The notes under the pieces: generated by a model
What the model was told of the DNA's origin: nothing
Databases searched by the model: none
The model's input: the letters and a program-made list of their open reading frames with translations, nothing else
Source: Molossus alvarezi
Taxonomy: Eukaryota > Chordata > Mammalia > Chiroptera > Molossidae
Direction: 5' to 3'
NCBI GenBank assembly: GCA_037176705.1
Contig: CM073891.1
Span: 50,656,571 to 50,720,570, forward strand
Length of the DNA stretch: 64,000 nt
Part shown: positions 10,809 through 22,143 of the stretch, in pieces
Numbering within the stretch: position 1 is the first letter of the stretch
How the letters are laid out: each line of letters opens with the position of its first letter
Made by a program: the position numbers and the translations under genes

Positions 10809-11199
10809 TGTGTATATTTAATATCAGTTTCTGAACTGTGTTTAATCCCATCCTAATATTCTCAACTATATCTGAAAAACTAGATTTAAATGGTCATCCT
10901 GTATCTTTGTGCCTCACTTAGATGAGCAGGGGATTCCCGAGTTGAGCACACAGCTATAGGTAATATTTTTCCATTTTTATTTTTTACATACTTCTCTCTT
11001 AGAGAAAAGGCCCTATCACCTTCTACTATATGACTTCTGACATTGACTCAGAAGTGAAATTACCGCGGTAGTCAAGATTTTAAAATACAGAATTCACCTC
11101 AAATAATCTCTCAAAATCCTCAATAACTGAGTTCATTTATTTTTACCATCTGTTATTTAGCAACTGGGATAAAATTCTTGATTTTCCCAGAGACTAAGA

Positions 11200-11410
11200 A
11201 GAGCTCTGGCCCTGACTCTGCTACGGTTTGGGTTGTAATACTTGTTTTGCTACTTATCAGCTTTACACTCTGAGAGAATTCACTTAATTTCTCTAAATCC
11301 AGTTTCCTCATCTATAAAATAGGATTATCACTTCTTCTGAGATGATTACTGCCAGAATAATTCATGGAAAGCACTTAGTGTCTTGTCTTGCACATAGCTA
11401 GCTCTCAAAA
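11200..11410 (+). mobile_element. MIR SINE fossil
   Basis: Contains the MIR core order: TCTGCTACGGTTTGGGTTG, CACTTAATTTCTCTAAATCC, AGTTTCCTCATCTATAAAAT and GCACTTAGTGTCTTGTCTTG. Ancient and diverged. Confidence 0.85.
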
Positions 11411-11413
11411 AAA

Positions 11414-12242
11414 GTTATTTTAAAGGACTTCCATTTCTGTATGGACTGTGATAGTAACTATTTTTCCAAAGATATCAAGTGAATATAAACTTAAAAGGAA
11501 ACCTGGAAATCCCCATGTTCTCCCATCCAGCTTGCAAATGTGTTTGTATGATTTGGCATAAAATTTCCCAACATTCATTTTATAATATAATTTTTTTCAA
11601 TGTGCAATGAGATAAGATTCCTATTACAATAATAATAATAAATTATTTTCTCTGAACTTCCAATTGGTTGAGCCCACATCCTCTGCCAATATGAAATCTT
11701 AAACAAAAAACCACATTTAATTGCTTTATTGCATATGGAAATTGTTAGAAAATAAAAATAAAAGAAGAAAAAAATATTTTTATTTTAAAATATTCAATTT
11801 GTGGTTACAAAATATGTTTGAATAAAAGTTTATTGAATAAAGGAGGCCTTAGAACTAACATTAAGCCAACCTAAAGCTAATTCTGAAAGCTTATTTGGAT
11901 ATTGTAAGAGCCAAAACAGTTTATACACATAAAGAACCTAGCTTTAATTATAACTGCTGTACTTTTTCAGACTATTCAAAACAATAAACTACTATAGTAC
12001 AGTAAAGTCACAGTTAAAAAAAAACTTCCAAATAATATTTAGGCCATTGACATTCTAAAAGATGCATGTATGCATTATTACAATTAAACTTAACATTTTT
12101 TCTTGCCCAAAACAGACCCGGAGATGTAGAAAAGAGTATGGTTCCGACTGCCAAACCATTGCCTACATCCCATGATTTGCATTTGTATCTTTCTGAACAA
12201 GTGTGATCATCAGTGGACACATGTAACTTCTTTTCAGCCACA
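11414..12242. other. Unique AT-rich non-coding DNA
   Basis: No feature recognised beyond a short AAT repeat (11627-11641). Confidence 0.45.
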
Positions 12243-12345
12243 TGAAGGCAGGGACATCAATCACATTCACCATTGTATCCCCAAAGCCTAACACAGTGCC
12301 TGGCACACAGTAGGAGATAAGCATATATTTATTAAATAAATGAGA
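12243..12345 (+). mobile_element. L2 3' end fossil
   Basis: AGGCAGGGACATCAATCACA, TTGTATCCCCAAAGCCTAAC, ACAGTGCCTGGCACACAGTA and ATTTATTAAATAAATGAG follow the 3' end of L2. Two overlapping minus-strand frames here are artefacts. Confidence 0.88.
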
Positions 12346-12541
12346 AAAGGGGTCAATCTTTTTCTCATCAGCCCACCTGATGATATATGGTAACAAAGTG
12401 GCTAAAATCTCTATATTTCATCCCTGTGTGTGTCATCATGAATCATGAAAACATGAAAAATGTGTGTGGCCTCAAGTGTAGCAGAAACACATGGAAACTT
12501 TGGGATCAAACAGAAATGACCCATGGCTGCTACAAAGATCC

Positions 12542-12562
12542 ATCCCCCCCCCCACCCCCCGC
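12542..12562. repeat. Poly(C) tract
   Basis: C-rich run interrupted by one A near the right end. Confidence 0.9.
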
Positions 12563-12714
12563 AAAAAAAATTAGAAGAAATAGCTGAGTGGGTCAAGGAC
12601 GTTCTTGGTATTCCTGGGTATCTTTTTTTCAAGAATTTTAAGAATCACGTTTTTCTCTAACCTTGCTTGAAAATGTTACAGAAAACCCTTTATGTAAAGA
12701 AGGGTCATGAAATA

Positions 12715-12830
12715 GTGAAGAATTTGAAATTAGGAGTCAGGTGAACTTGGGTATGAATTCCAATTTTATCACTTCCTGAACAAACATTTCTTCAAAACAT
12801 GGGAAATAATGGCAACTTCATTATTATTCA
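12715..12830 (+). mobile_element. MIR fossil, decayed
   Basis: TTAGGAGTCAGGTGAACTTG, GGTATGAATTCCAATTTTAT and CACTTCCTGAA correspond to the MIR stretch that normally reads GAGTCAGACTGCCTGGGTT and onward. Weak downstream. Confidence 0.65.
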
Positions 12831-14529
12831 ATTTGAAATAATATACAGTAAAATCCTTATAACCACATGGTATTTGTAAAAGAAAAATTGGCCATTATGA
12901 TGATTATTCCTTATTACCAATAGGGTAGCCTCATTCCCCCAGCTGGGTGTGGTCTGCCAAAGAATCCTGTTGGTGCCTAAGATTTGGAAGTGAGCAAATT
13001 GGGAAGTTCTGTTAAATTCTCTCCAGCCCTCATAACCCTATTGTCTCAGTACTGAATGTTTTAAGATAGGTAAATAATATTTTAATTTGATTCTTTCATA
13101 TTGTCTTCTTATATTTCCCCTTTCTCTCCTTCTGTCATTTGTTGAGTTTTATCCAGCAGATGAAGCATGAAATTGAACTGTAGCAGAAATTAAGCACATA
13201 TTTAAGAATCACCACTAAACGTGTATCTTTACAATTCCCATATTCCAAGAACACTGACAGCACATCTTTTCCTAAGTTAGTGCACAACCAGATTAAAAAG
13301 GGGTGGAAAAGCAGTGTCTAAGTCATTAAATATCCAAGTCACTTTGAAAAAATGTAGCGATATAAAGATTATTGCTGTCTTGGGCATGAAAGAATGTTTA
13401 GTTCAACTGTAATAGTGCATGAATGCATCTTCTAGAATGTCAAAGAAACACAAAAAATTCTTAACTATTGTATAACTTAAACTTATACACAGATGTAAAA
13501 ATAAGTTGTTTCTCAATAAAACATTAAAAACAGTATCTTCCTATCTATGGCTCTTCTAAAAATCAGTTTTCAGATATCTCTTCAATACAACTTTCATATT
13601 ACTCTAACAAAATTAAGAATTTTCTTTTTAAAAGTTACCTTGTGTACTGTTTTACTTCTTCACTCAGAATGGGCTGATTGCCAGAAAGTGTGATAAGCAT
13701 CATTACTATGTAGTCATGAAATTCTGATTTTTTAAATATTGCATTTGATTCATTTAAAACAATTATATATAACCTGTATGTAGAGAAAATTCATATTTTT
13801 AGGAAAAAAATAGTACAACCTGTAAATTTTATTTCCAGATTTAATTAAATTTCCAGATTATCAATTATACAATTGTCTACAGCATGTTTTTACTTGAAAT
13901 ACTATAAAAAGGAAAAGTAATTACCATTGAAAGGCAAATTATGCTTTATTGCTGCTAAAAATAAATTTGCATCAACTGGAAGAAGACATTTTCCATATTT
14001 TGTTATTTACAGATTGTTGTCTCACAACTTGAACTATTAATATCTCACTTTTTGATATTTGTCAGCTTCTCTAGTTAGATCATAAAGGATACAGAGAACA
14101 TCAGTAAGGATGAATTGTGTTATAGAACAAAGAACACCGAGTTAAGAACCTATAGACCTGACTCAGTCTTACTTTGCATCATACAGGACATCTCATCTTA
14201 ACCACCCAGGGTGTTAGAGTTCTTTCATGTACATTTAGGTTGTTGATATGTCATTAACTTTAACAAGGATATTATGCAGTTCTAGTAAAGAATAGTGTAT
14301 ATAAATATTTTAAACGATTAACAGACAATAGATACAAACCTGTTTCTTAAAAGAAATTAACTTTTTAAAATTTAACTCAATTTTGCTTTCTCAAGGATGT
14401 TATCGGGTAATATATTACAAAGTCAGATAACAGAAAACCTGCTTTTAGATTTATTCTAATTTCTCTTTTTCATATAGAGAAGTAACATGTATACCAGAAG
14501 AAATAACTACCAACAAGATTGTCATCAGT
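12831..14529. other. Unique AT-rich non-coding DNA
   Basis: No gene or confidently assigned repeat. 14100-14180 may be a further MIR remnant, but this is too weak to call. Confidence 0.4.
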
Positions 14530-14545
14530 GTCAGAGATGTCTTTT

Positions 14546-14660
14546 ATTTCATTTTTTTATTTTTTTTTATTTTTAGGTATGTGCCCCTAGTGGGAACTGA
14601 ACCCGGAACTCTCTGGTCCACAGGCTGACGCTCCAACCCCTGAGCCAAACTGGCCAGGGC
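14546..14660 (-). mobile_element. Head-only Ves SINE
   Basis: On minus the tRNA-like head (GCCCTGGCCAGTTTGGCTCA) runs about 85 bp to GGGGCACATACC and then passes directly into an A-rich tail. The whole body and 3' hairpin are absent. Flanks carry the 16-bp duplication TCAGAGATGTCTTTTA (14530-14545) and TCAGAGATTTCTTTTA (14661-14676), so the short form inserted as such and was not shortened later. Confidence 0.93.
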
Positions 14661-14676
14661 TCAGAGATTTCTTTTA

Positions 14677-15898
14677 ATAATGTTCATGTCATTTAATCTC
14701 AAGGATTACTTGTTTCTACTCCATTTTCAAGGCCCTTAATGGAGCCCTGAGTTGCTATGACTGTATGCTTGGGATACTGGGATTGGTTTTCTGGACTCTG
14801 CCCATGGACTCCAATCATGGGAGTGCCTGATATTTCCAGATTTGTTTTCTTAAAATGTTTGCTTTCAAAATGCCATCTCTAACTTAAAATATAAACTCTC
14901 TAGCTTGGCATGTCAGTTCCTTATTTAAATAAATTACTCTCTCTCTCTGTTCCTCTATGTGCACTCCCTGTTCCAGTCAAGATGGTCAGCGAACACATAC
15001 CATCTAAGTCATGTTCATTTCCTTCTCCTTGTGCATAATGCTCTGCCTTCTCAGATCCAATCTTATCCAAACAACATTTCTGGATAAAGTCCAGGTCAAA
15101 ACATTTACTCGCTATGAAGATCACAATGGCACATTTTCCTCTACCACATTAACTTACAGGGAAATTATCTAGTATGTGGCCTGAATTATATCACTCCTTA
15201 CCTCTAAAAATATTGAAAGATTCTTAAACACAGAAAATGTATATTCTTTTAAATCCACCTCAAATGCCCTATAGAAGCTGAATAGACCCAAAGTAGAAGC
15301 CTAATAAATGTTTATTAGATAGATAAAAAATAAAACAATTATCAAAGGAAAACATAATAAAAATATCTATTCTTCTGACTTAAACATCAGGTGAATTTTG
15401 GGTATATAGGATTCTATAAATTTTTTAAGAGAAATAAAAGATACTCTTTAATTCTGGAAATCTCATGTAAATTTGTGATAAAGAATCTGACAAAATAGAA
15501 TAATTATTATAAGGAATTGGAAAGTTAGTAGGTTATGCTTTATGAATACAACAAAACACTCAGGTATGGATGAAGAAACATCACACTCTTAATTATCTGG
15601 GTGTAGCTGAACCACTATTAGATTTTTAGCATCAATATAATTTTATTTTAAAACAAGTTCTCATGTAAATTAATTTTTCAGAAAACTTCCAATGAGTTAA
15701 TAAGTGAATCTAAAAGAAAATCATGTTTCAGACAAGATATCCAAAGTTATGATTATGATTTCAATGTAAATCCACAAAACTATTGTGATTTTTATAAGGT
15801 CTGGTTTGATTGAAACCTTGTAAAGAAATCATAATAAAAGATAAAAAATTAAATTTAACATTACAAGGGGTGTTTTCCTTGACAAAATAGTATATTTT
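14677..15898. other. Unique non-coding DNA
   Basis: No recognisable gene or repeat. The 67-codon minus frame 14921-15124 has no family signature. Confidence 0.45.
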
Positions 15899-15912
15899 AA
15901 AAAATTTCTATT

Positions 15913-16132
15913 GCCTGGCTGGTGTGGCTCAGTGGTTGAGCGCTGACCCATGCAAATAAGAGGTCGCCGGTTTGATTCCCAGTCAGGGCACATGCCCAAG
16001 TTGGGGCCCCATCCCCCGTGGGGAGCATGCAGGAGGCAGCCAATCGATGTGCTCTCTCTTCGATGTTTCCATCTCTCTCTCCCTCTCCTTCCTATCTCTC
16101 TAAAATCAATAAAAATAAATAAATAAATAAAT
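15913..16132 (+). mobile_element. Ves SINE, B type
   Basis: GCCTGGCTGGTGTGGCTCAG, GAGGTCGCCGGTTTGATTCC, GGCAGCCAATCGATGTGC and AATCAATAAAAATAAATAAA are in order. Imperfect flanking repeats AAAAAATTTCTAT and AAAATATTTCCAT. Confidence 0.95.
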
Positions 16133-16149
16133 GAAAATATTTCCATCTT

Positions 16150-16660
16150 CTGATGGCCTTGGGCATATGGGTGTGGCAGGAAATGCTAACTGTCCCCCAA
16201 TACCAGCACCCCAATTTTGTGTTAGGAATAGAAATGGATCAGCCATGAATTTGAGCAAGGCACATGGTAGAAGCTAATTTCCCATCCTCTCTCACAGCTG
16301 GGGAAACAGGGTCAATATATTCTCACTGACTCAAAGTGATGGGTCCAGTGCACTTGATACTTCTTTGCAATAAGTTTCTTGCCTCCATTCTCTTTCATTT
16401 CACATTCAAAGAGGGTAGACTTGGACAAGGTGCATGCGGGCCCACTGTGGCAACAGAGCAGCTGAGGGCAACGCTGAGAGAACCTCAGGGCAACAAGACA
16501 AAAAGTAACAGGGCAGAACAGAGCCACTTACCAACCTTAAATCCTTGACTACATCAGTCCTTCTGCACAACACAGAAACAAACCACTATCTTGTTGGAGC
16601 AGTTACTTTGAGGTCTTCATGTAACCCGAAACAACCAATGTTCATTTCATTAGTTGTCTT
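16150..16660 (+). repeat. Unclassified interspersed repeat
   Basis: The stretch reads like a dispersed mammalian repeat (GGCCTTGGGCATATGGGTGT, CTCACTGACTCAAAGTGATG, CACATTCAAAGAGGGTAGAC), resembling a family that I cannot name with confidence. It may be LTR-derived. Two short opposed frames lie within it, with no protein family signature. Confidence 0.4.
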
Positions 16661-17635
16661 AAAATTGGTTTTTAAATGTAGATTTAAAACTTAGAGATAT
16701 AAAACCTTTGATAGGTTTTGTATCATCTATTATTCTATAAAGCATTTCATAACAAAATTATTTTTAAAACAGTACAGATATAGACTGACATTTGCCCTAA
16801 AATTATTAGGAAGAAAAGTTCTAATATTACTTTCATGTGATCAGAGGATAAGAATTAGCAGATTAGATTTTCTTTCTTTTTTTTATAAAATTCCACTCTC
16901 TTAGCCAAACATATTTTGGCAGTACTTAATCAATAGCCCATGTTGTTTTTGTCTTCCATTCAGCATAGAGATGCTATTCCTTCTTTATTTATTTATCTTT
17001 GCTGTGGAATTTCATAGGCATGTTCTATAATAGTAGCTGTAAAGATAATGTTACTGCTGAAGTACTAGCTAATAAACTGTTAAAAAGTGGATCAAAAGTC
17101 TGATAATAATTAACTAGGAATTGATTAGAAATTTTAAAAGAAAGAAGTGGCAAATATAAAACATGACTTTTTTCTTGGTTCACAGAAAATGTATGTTTTA
17201 TCTGTAAACATAATAAATGCATGGGGAAAAGAAAAGTGCAGCATGAAATTGTTTTATGAGTTAACCTAGAACAACACTACTCATGTTAAAAAAAAATATA
17301 TCTATTATCAAACTAGGTGGTAACACTGAAATTTTTCAAATAACTATCAATTTTAACATATTTAGTATGATTAGCATAGTCATCACACAAAGTGCAAAGT
17401 CAAGAAATATTATTTTCACACTCTTAGAATTTTTCATTCCTTTTAATAGCCACCGTATCAGTAATCATTACATCTTTTTGCAATGATGGAGTGGTCTTTA
17501 ATGAAAAATATTATTACATAGCCAGACATCTCACTATTAGTCTTAAGAACATAGTATCATCATGATCTCAACATTAATTTGAGATCAGGTTCTGCCACCA
17601 GCAAGCCTTTTCTCCTTAGATAATTTATACGACCT
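16661..17635. other. Unique AT-rich non-coding DNA
   Basis: No feature recognised. Confidence 0.5.
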
Positions 17636-17776
17636 TGCTATGGTCTGAAAATTTGTACTACCAAAAAATTCATATGTTGAAATCCTAACCCTCAAAGGTG
17701 ATGGTATTAGTAGGTAGGGCCTTGGAGAGGTTCTTAAGCCATGAGGGTGAAACTCCTATGAATGAGATTAGTGACC
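17636..17776 (+). mobile_element. MaLR-type LTR (MST/MLT1-like), partial
   Basis: It starts TGCTATGGTCTGAAAATTTG, then AATTCATATGTTGAAATCCT, GGTGATGGTATTAGTAGGTA and GAATGAGATTAGTG, the 5' half of an ERVL-MaLR LTR. The 3' half is missing where the HAL1 sequence begins. Confidence 0.8.
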
Positions 17777-17793
17777 GTACAGATCACTATTAA

Positions 17794-18396
17794 GTGAGAG
17801 CTGAAGGGGTAGTTTGCTCTGGGACAGATATGCTGCTGGTAGAGGCTGTTGTTCCTCTGGGGAACTCTTCCCCCACAGGGCCTGTTGATGGGCCTCCATA
17901 TCTGAGACTCCAGCAACCTGGCTCACACTGTTTGCCCTACCCTGGTGATTCCCTGAGGCCCTGCTCCACCCAACTTCCGGGCCTGCCCAAGCTGTTTCCA
18001 GTGGCTTTACCATTGGAATGGCCTGTTCATTCTTCATTTTTTTCTAAAATCGCTCAAACAAGCATCTGGCCACAGCAAACCCTATACTTCTCGCTAAGTG
18101 GTCCCAGCAGCTGGCTTGGCACTACTAGCAGCTGGCCTTGGTTCACAGCTTGGCTTTGCCTGGGCACCTTTAACCCAGCACAAGAAGCAGCCAATTACAG
18201 ATCACTTTGCATCTTATGCCTGGTGGCCCCAGGTAGAACACAGGCAGTGGGTGACCTTGACCTGCACCTCCCGGAAAGCACCAGAGATAGCACGCCTACT
18301 AGACAGCTTCAGACCACATTGAAGCACCACCAACCAACCACCTCCCCAAGTGACACACTCAAGGGGTGTACTCAGTGGCTACCAGAGCCCTGCTGA
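17794..18396 (+). other. Open frame in HAL1 5' region
   Basis: An ATG-to-stop frame of 200 codons, the longest in the window, lies upstream of ORF1 inside the HAL1 5' region. The translation is rich in Pro, Ser, Leu and Trp and shows no domain that I recognise. The region is GC-richer than its surroundings, which lowers the stop-codon density, so chance openness is the simplest explanation. A second, shorter frame (18098-18322) overlaps it. Confidence 0.35.
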
Positions 18397-18744
18397 AGTA
18401 AGCCTTGCTCTGTGGGGTGAGACCCTGCACAACAGATCCTCCAAGGTGGTCAGAGGTCAGTTGTCAGTGGTCACAGTCAGTCTTTGCAGGTGATCAGCCT
18501 GAGTAAATCCATCCCATTGACATGCCAACAGCAATCAAGACTCAATTACAAAAGAAGGGTGTACAGTACACATGGAGGGGTGCACCTCAGTCCCCAGATG
18601 GTGTGATCAGGGAGGCTATGTCACTGGACCCTACAGGACATCAACTACAATAGGCTACCTTACCAAAACTAGTAGACATAGAAACTCTACCTAATATATA
18701 GAACCAAACACAGAGAGACAGCCAAAAAGAGAAGACAAAGAAAC

Positions 18745-19413
18745 ATGTCTCAAATGAAAGAACAGAACCAAACTCAAGAAAAAGAACTAAACAAAATGTA
18801 GATAAGCAATCTAACAGATGCAGAGTTCAGAACACTGGTTATAAGGATGCTCAAGGAACTTAGTGAGGACCTCAAGAGCATTAAAAAGGACCAGTGAGAA
18901 ATGAAGGATGCTCTAATTGAAATAAAGAATAATTTACAGGAAATCAATAATAGAGTAGGTGAAGCTGAGAAACAAACCATCAATTTGGAATATAAGGAAG
19001 GAAAAAACACCTAATCAAAACAGCAAAAAAAAAAAAAAAATGAGGATAGTAAGGAGCCTCTGGGACAATTTCAAGTGTGTCCTGTATGTACACTTAATAT
19101 TCTCATCATGGAGGTGCTGGAAGGAGAAGAGAGAGCAAGAAACTGAAAACCTATTTGAAAAAATAATGACAGAAAACATCCCTAACTTGGTGAAGGAAAC
19201 AGACATACAAGTCCAGGAAGCACAGAGAGTCTTGAACAAAATGAACCCAAAGAGGCCCACACCAAGTCACATCATCATCAAAGTGCAAAAGGTTAAAGAC
19301 AAAGAGAGAATCTTAAAAGCAGTAAGAGAAAAGCAGTTAGTTACCTACAAGGGAGCTCCCGTAAGACTAACAGCTGATTTCCCAAAAGAAACTTCGCAGG
19401 TCAGAAGGGACTA
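18745..19413 (+). pseudogene. HAL1/LINE-1 ORF1 protein, broken
   Basis: The likely start is the ATG at 18745 (MSQMKEQNQTQEKELNKM). In-frame stops follow near 18796 and 18895, both plausible single-base changes from tryptophan codons. The N-terminal part encodes a coiled coil (DALIEIKNNLQEINNRVGEA). A third stop and an A-run (about 19025-19040) disrupt the frame; the C-terminal part continues in a different frame with the RRM/CTD blocks ENLFEKIMTENIPNLVKE, QVQEAQRVLNKMNPKRPTPS, HIIIKVQKVKDKERILKAVR and EKQLVTYKGAPVRLTADF. ORF1p is the RNA-binding chaperone of LINE-1 particles. This copy cannot make it. Confidence 0.9.
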
Positions 19414-19773
19414 GCAAGAAATACTCACAGTGATGAAAAGCAAAGAACTACAGCCAAGATTGCTCTATCTTGTAAAGCTATCATTTAGAACGGATGGACA
19501 TATCAAGCGTTTCCCAGACAAGAAAAAGCTAAAGGAGTTCACCACCACTAAACCAGAATTATATGAAATGTTAAAGGGTCTTCTTAAAGAAGATGAAAAT
19601 ATGAACAATAAAATAGCAATAAATACATATCTATCAACAACTGAATCTACAAACAAAATGAACAAGCAGAACAGAAACAGATTCACAGATACAGAAAACT
19701 TTTGTTGGTTGCCAGATGGTATGGAGTTAGCGGAATGGGCAAAAAAGGTTAAGGGATTAAGAAGTACAAATTG

Positions 19774-20007
19774 GGCCCAGCCAGTGTGTCTCAGTGGATT
19801 GAACATTGTTTCATTGACTGAGAGGTCCCAGTTCGATTCCTGGTCAGGACACATGCTTGGGTTGCAGTCTCCATCCCTAGTGGGGGCGTGCAGGAGGCAG
19901 CTGATCAATGTTTCTCTTTCACATTGATGTTTCTATGTCTCTCTCCCTTCCTCTCTTTCTAAAACAAAATCAATAAAATTATATTTAAACAAAATTTTTT
20001 AAAAAGA
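19774..20007 (+). mobile_element. Ves SINE in HAL1 3' UTR (first)
   Basis: GCCCAGCCAGTGTGTCTCAG, CAGTTCGATTCCTGGTCAGG, GGAGGCAGCTGATCAATG and AAATCAATAAAATTATATTT are in order. The left flank AAGAAGTACAAATTGG (19759-19774) reappears as AAAGATGTACAAATTGG beyond the second SINE. Confidence 0.95.
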
Positions 20008-20017
20008 AGAAGTATTT

Positions 20018-20235
20018 GTCTGGCCGGTGTGGCTTAGTGGTTGAGCGTTGATCCATGCACCAAGAGGTCTCCGGTTAGATTTCCAGTCAGGACACGGTTG
20101 TGGGCCCGATCCCCAGTGGGGGCATGCAGGAGGTAGCCAATGGATGTTCTCACTCATCAATGTTTCTATCTCTCCCTCTCACTTCCTCTCTCTCTCAAAT
20201 CAATAAAGGGAAAAAAATTTAAATAAGTAAATAAA
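20018..20235 (+). mobile_element. Ves SINE in HAL1 3' UTR (second)
   Basis: GGCCGGTGTGGCTTAGTGGT, GGCCCGATCCCCAGTGGGGG, GGAGGTAGCCAATGGATG and AATCAATAAAGGGAAAAAAA. It sits immediately after the first SINE, preceded by AAGAAGTA, the start of that SINE's target duplication. It therefore inserted into the right-hand duplication of the older copy. Confidence 0.95.
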
Positions 20236-20464
20236 AAGATGTACAAATTGGTTGTTAGACTGACAAAACTCAGAGGGAAGGTGGAGAGGGAAGAGATAAA
20301 CCAAAAAACGTATATGCATATACGCATAATTAATGGACACAGATAACAAACAGTGTGGGGAAGGCAGGAAGAGGGCTGGAGTGGGAAGGAGGGTGGCAAT
20401 GGGGCAAAAAAAGGGGGGCATCTGTAATACTTTCAACAATAAAGATAAATTTAAACAAAAGAAA

Positions 20465-20668
20465 GAATATTTATTCAGCACTTTCTAAATGTCAAGCACC
20501 TTTCTGGGCACTGCAGATATCAAGTGAACACATAAGAAGGAACTTATTCAAGCCGCTCTTATTTTAGAAGAAGGAACAGAAAATAAATACAAAGAAAATT
20601 ATATAATTTTTCAGAATGTGGTAAATGCTATGGAGAAAAATTAAATAAAAAGGTGAAATGGGGAAATT
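20465..20668 (-). mobile_element. L2 fossil
   Basis: The plus strand reads AATATTTATTCAGCACTTTC, AAGCACCTTTCTGGGCACTG and GTAAATGCTATGGAGAAAAA, which is the reverse complement of the L2 3' end and its upstream block. Confidence 0.8.
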
Positions 20669-21864
20669 GCCATCTAAATAACACAACTTATTTGTGGTCA
20701 TTAAGTAGATTCACTGTGAACGTATAAAATGTGTCTACTCTTTTAAATAGAGTAACTGCATTCAAAGCAGTGACAATTCTCATTTGGAGCTTTGTACTTA
20801 CTGCACATACAGTATTAGAACAAAGTCTTGTGTTCTCCACTGCAACTAGTTGAATGGTTTTCTTTTTAAAGTGAGAATAGTCTCTGACCTCTGCTCTTAT
20901 TGCTTCTCTCTGATGTAGCAGGTGGGATCATAAAAGAGTCCAAATGCATTTTCATGAAATGGTTAAAAATCACAGTATCCCAGTTGACATGAAAATTAAA
21001 AATAGAAATGCAAAACAAGTTTTTGCAGAACATAGCAAAGATTTGTTTCTTTTTGAAATCCAAATTAGAGTGGAAATATAATCCGCCTACTCACATTCAC
21101 TCAATCTTGAGATGAGTCATAAGTAACTATTTGGACTTTCTTACAAGAGTTACATTTACTCAGAATATGAGAACTAATTAAATTAATTGGTATTGTATAG
21201 TGGGCTAAGTAAACTCATAACATCAATGAAAATGAACTAATGTGTTTAAGGTTACTATTCTTGCATTTTTAGAGGGAGATATTTGGTCATCTAAGAGAAA
21301 TCAGCTTAGCATCAAGCTTTCATTTTAACTCCAATATGATTTTTTGTAATGCATATTGATTTAATAAATAACACTTCTGCATTTTCTCCTCTTCCTCAAC
21401 TATGGAAAACTTTTTAGTGCAGAGTGAAAATGCACAGTTTTAGAAATCACAGAAGTTAAGTTCTGGTTTAAGTTCTGCCAATAGACAGTGAGACTGTTGG
21501 CAAATTAATTTTTGTGAATGGCAGTTTCCTCATCCTTAAATGAAGGACTAGTGAAGATGGTCTTTAAGTGTTTAAGTGTTCTAATATGTACAAGATCACT
21601 TACATTTAAAAAAAATCATTGAGACATTCTTCGTCAGTCACGTCAAAAAGGTTTCTTGAAGGAATGGCCCAATGTTGAATTAATGAATTCACAACATGAC
21701 TTGGGATGGAAGTAAAAGGAGTTTGAAAAACTCTTATTTACAACAAAGCTTTTGGTTTTGTTACCCTAAAAGTGACAAAATTCAAAATGCATTTAGAATT
21801 TCCTCCAAAAGAAAAAAGATCTGTTTGTTTTATTTTTGTAGAGAAAGAGACTTGGAATTTCTTA
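20669..21864. other. Mostly unique DNA, possible MIR remnant
   Basis: 21435-21560 (AAGTTCTGCCAATAGACAGT, GCAGTTTCCTCATCCTTAAA) is a plausible decayed MIR on plus. The rest shows nothing recognisable. Confidence 0.45.
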
Positions 21865-21882
21865 GCAAAGTCTATGTTCTTT

Positions 21883-22126
21883 TATTTATTTTATTTATTT
21901 ATCCTCACCCAAGGACATTTTTGCATTTATCTTCAGAAAGAACAGAAGGAGAAGAGAGAGAGAAACATTGACATGAGAGAAACACATAAAGTGGTTGCCA
22001 CCCACATGACTCCAACCGGGGCCAGGGACAAACTGCAACTGAGGTACATGCCCTTAGCGGGAACTGAACCCAGGACTCTCCGATCTGCAGACCGACACTC
22101 TAACTGCTGAGCCAAACCGGCCAGGG
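21883..22126 (-). mobile_element. Ves SINE, A type
   Basis: The tail TTATTTATTTTATTTATT is followed by TCCTCACCCAAGGA, a (GA) body, GGGGCCAGGGACAAACTGCA and the head GCCAAACCGGCCAGGGC. The exact 16-bp duplication AAAGTCTATGTTCTTT lies at 21867-21882 and 22128-22143. Confidence 0.96.
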
Positions 22127-22143
22127 CAAAGTCTATGTTCTTT

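Larger units (their letters stand above)
17790..20455 (+). mobile_element. HAL1 (half-LINE-1) retrotransposon
   Basis: A GC-richer 5' region (about 17790-18740) is followed by ORF1 sequence (18745-19413), a post-ORF1 block typical of HAL1 (ACAGCCAAGATTGCTCTATC, AGGAGTTCACCACCACTAAA, 19440-19640) and a LINE-1 3' UTR that ends ACATCTGTAATACTTTCAAC then AATAAAGATAAATTTAAAC. No reverse-transcriptase ORF2 lies between ORF1 and the 3' UTR, which is the defining trait of HAL1; such elements depend on LINE-1 proteins in trans. Two Ves SINEs interrupt the 3' UTR (19774-20235). Without them the element is about 2.2 kb, close to full HAL1 length. The exact 5' boundary is uncertain because no target-site duplication was found. 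Confidence 0.85.
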
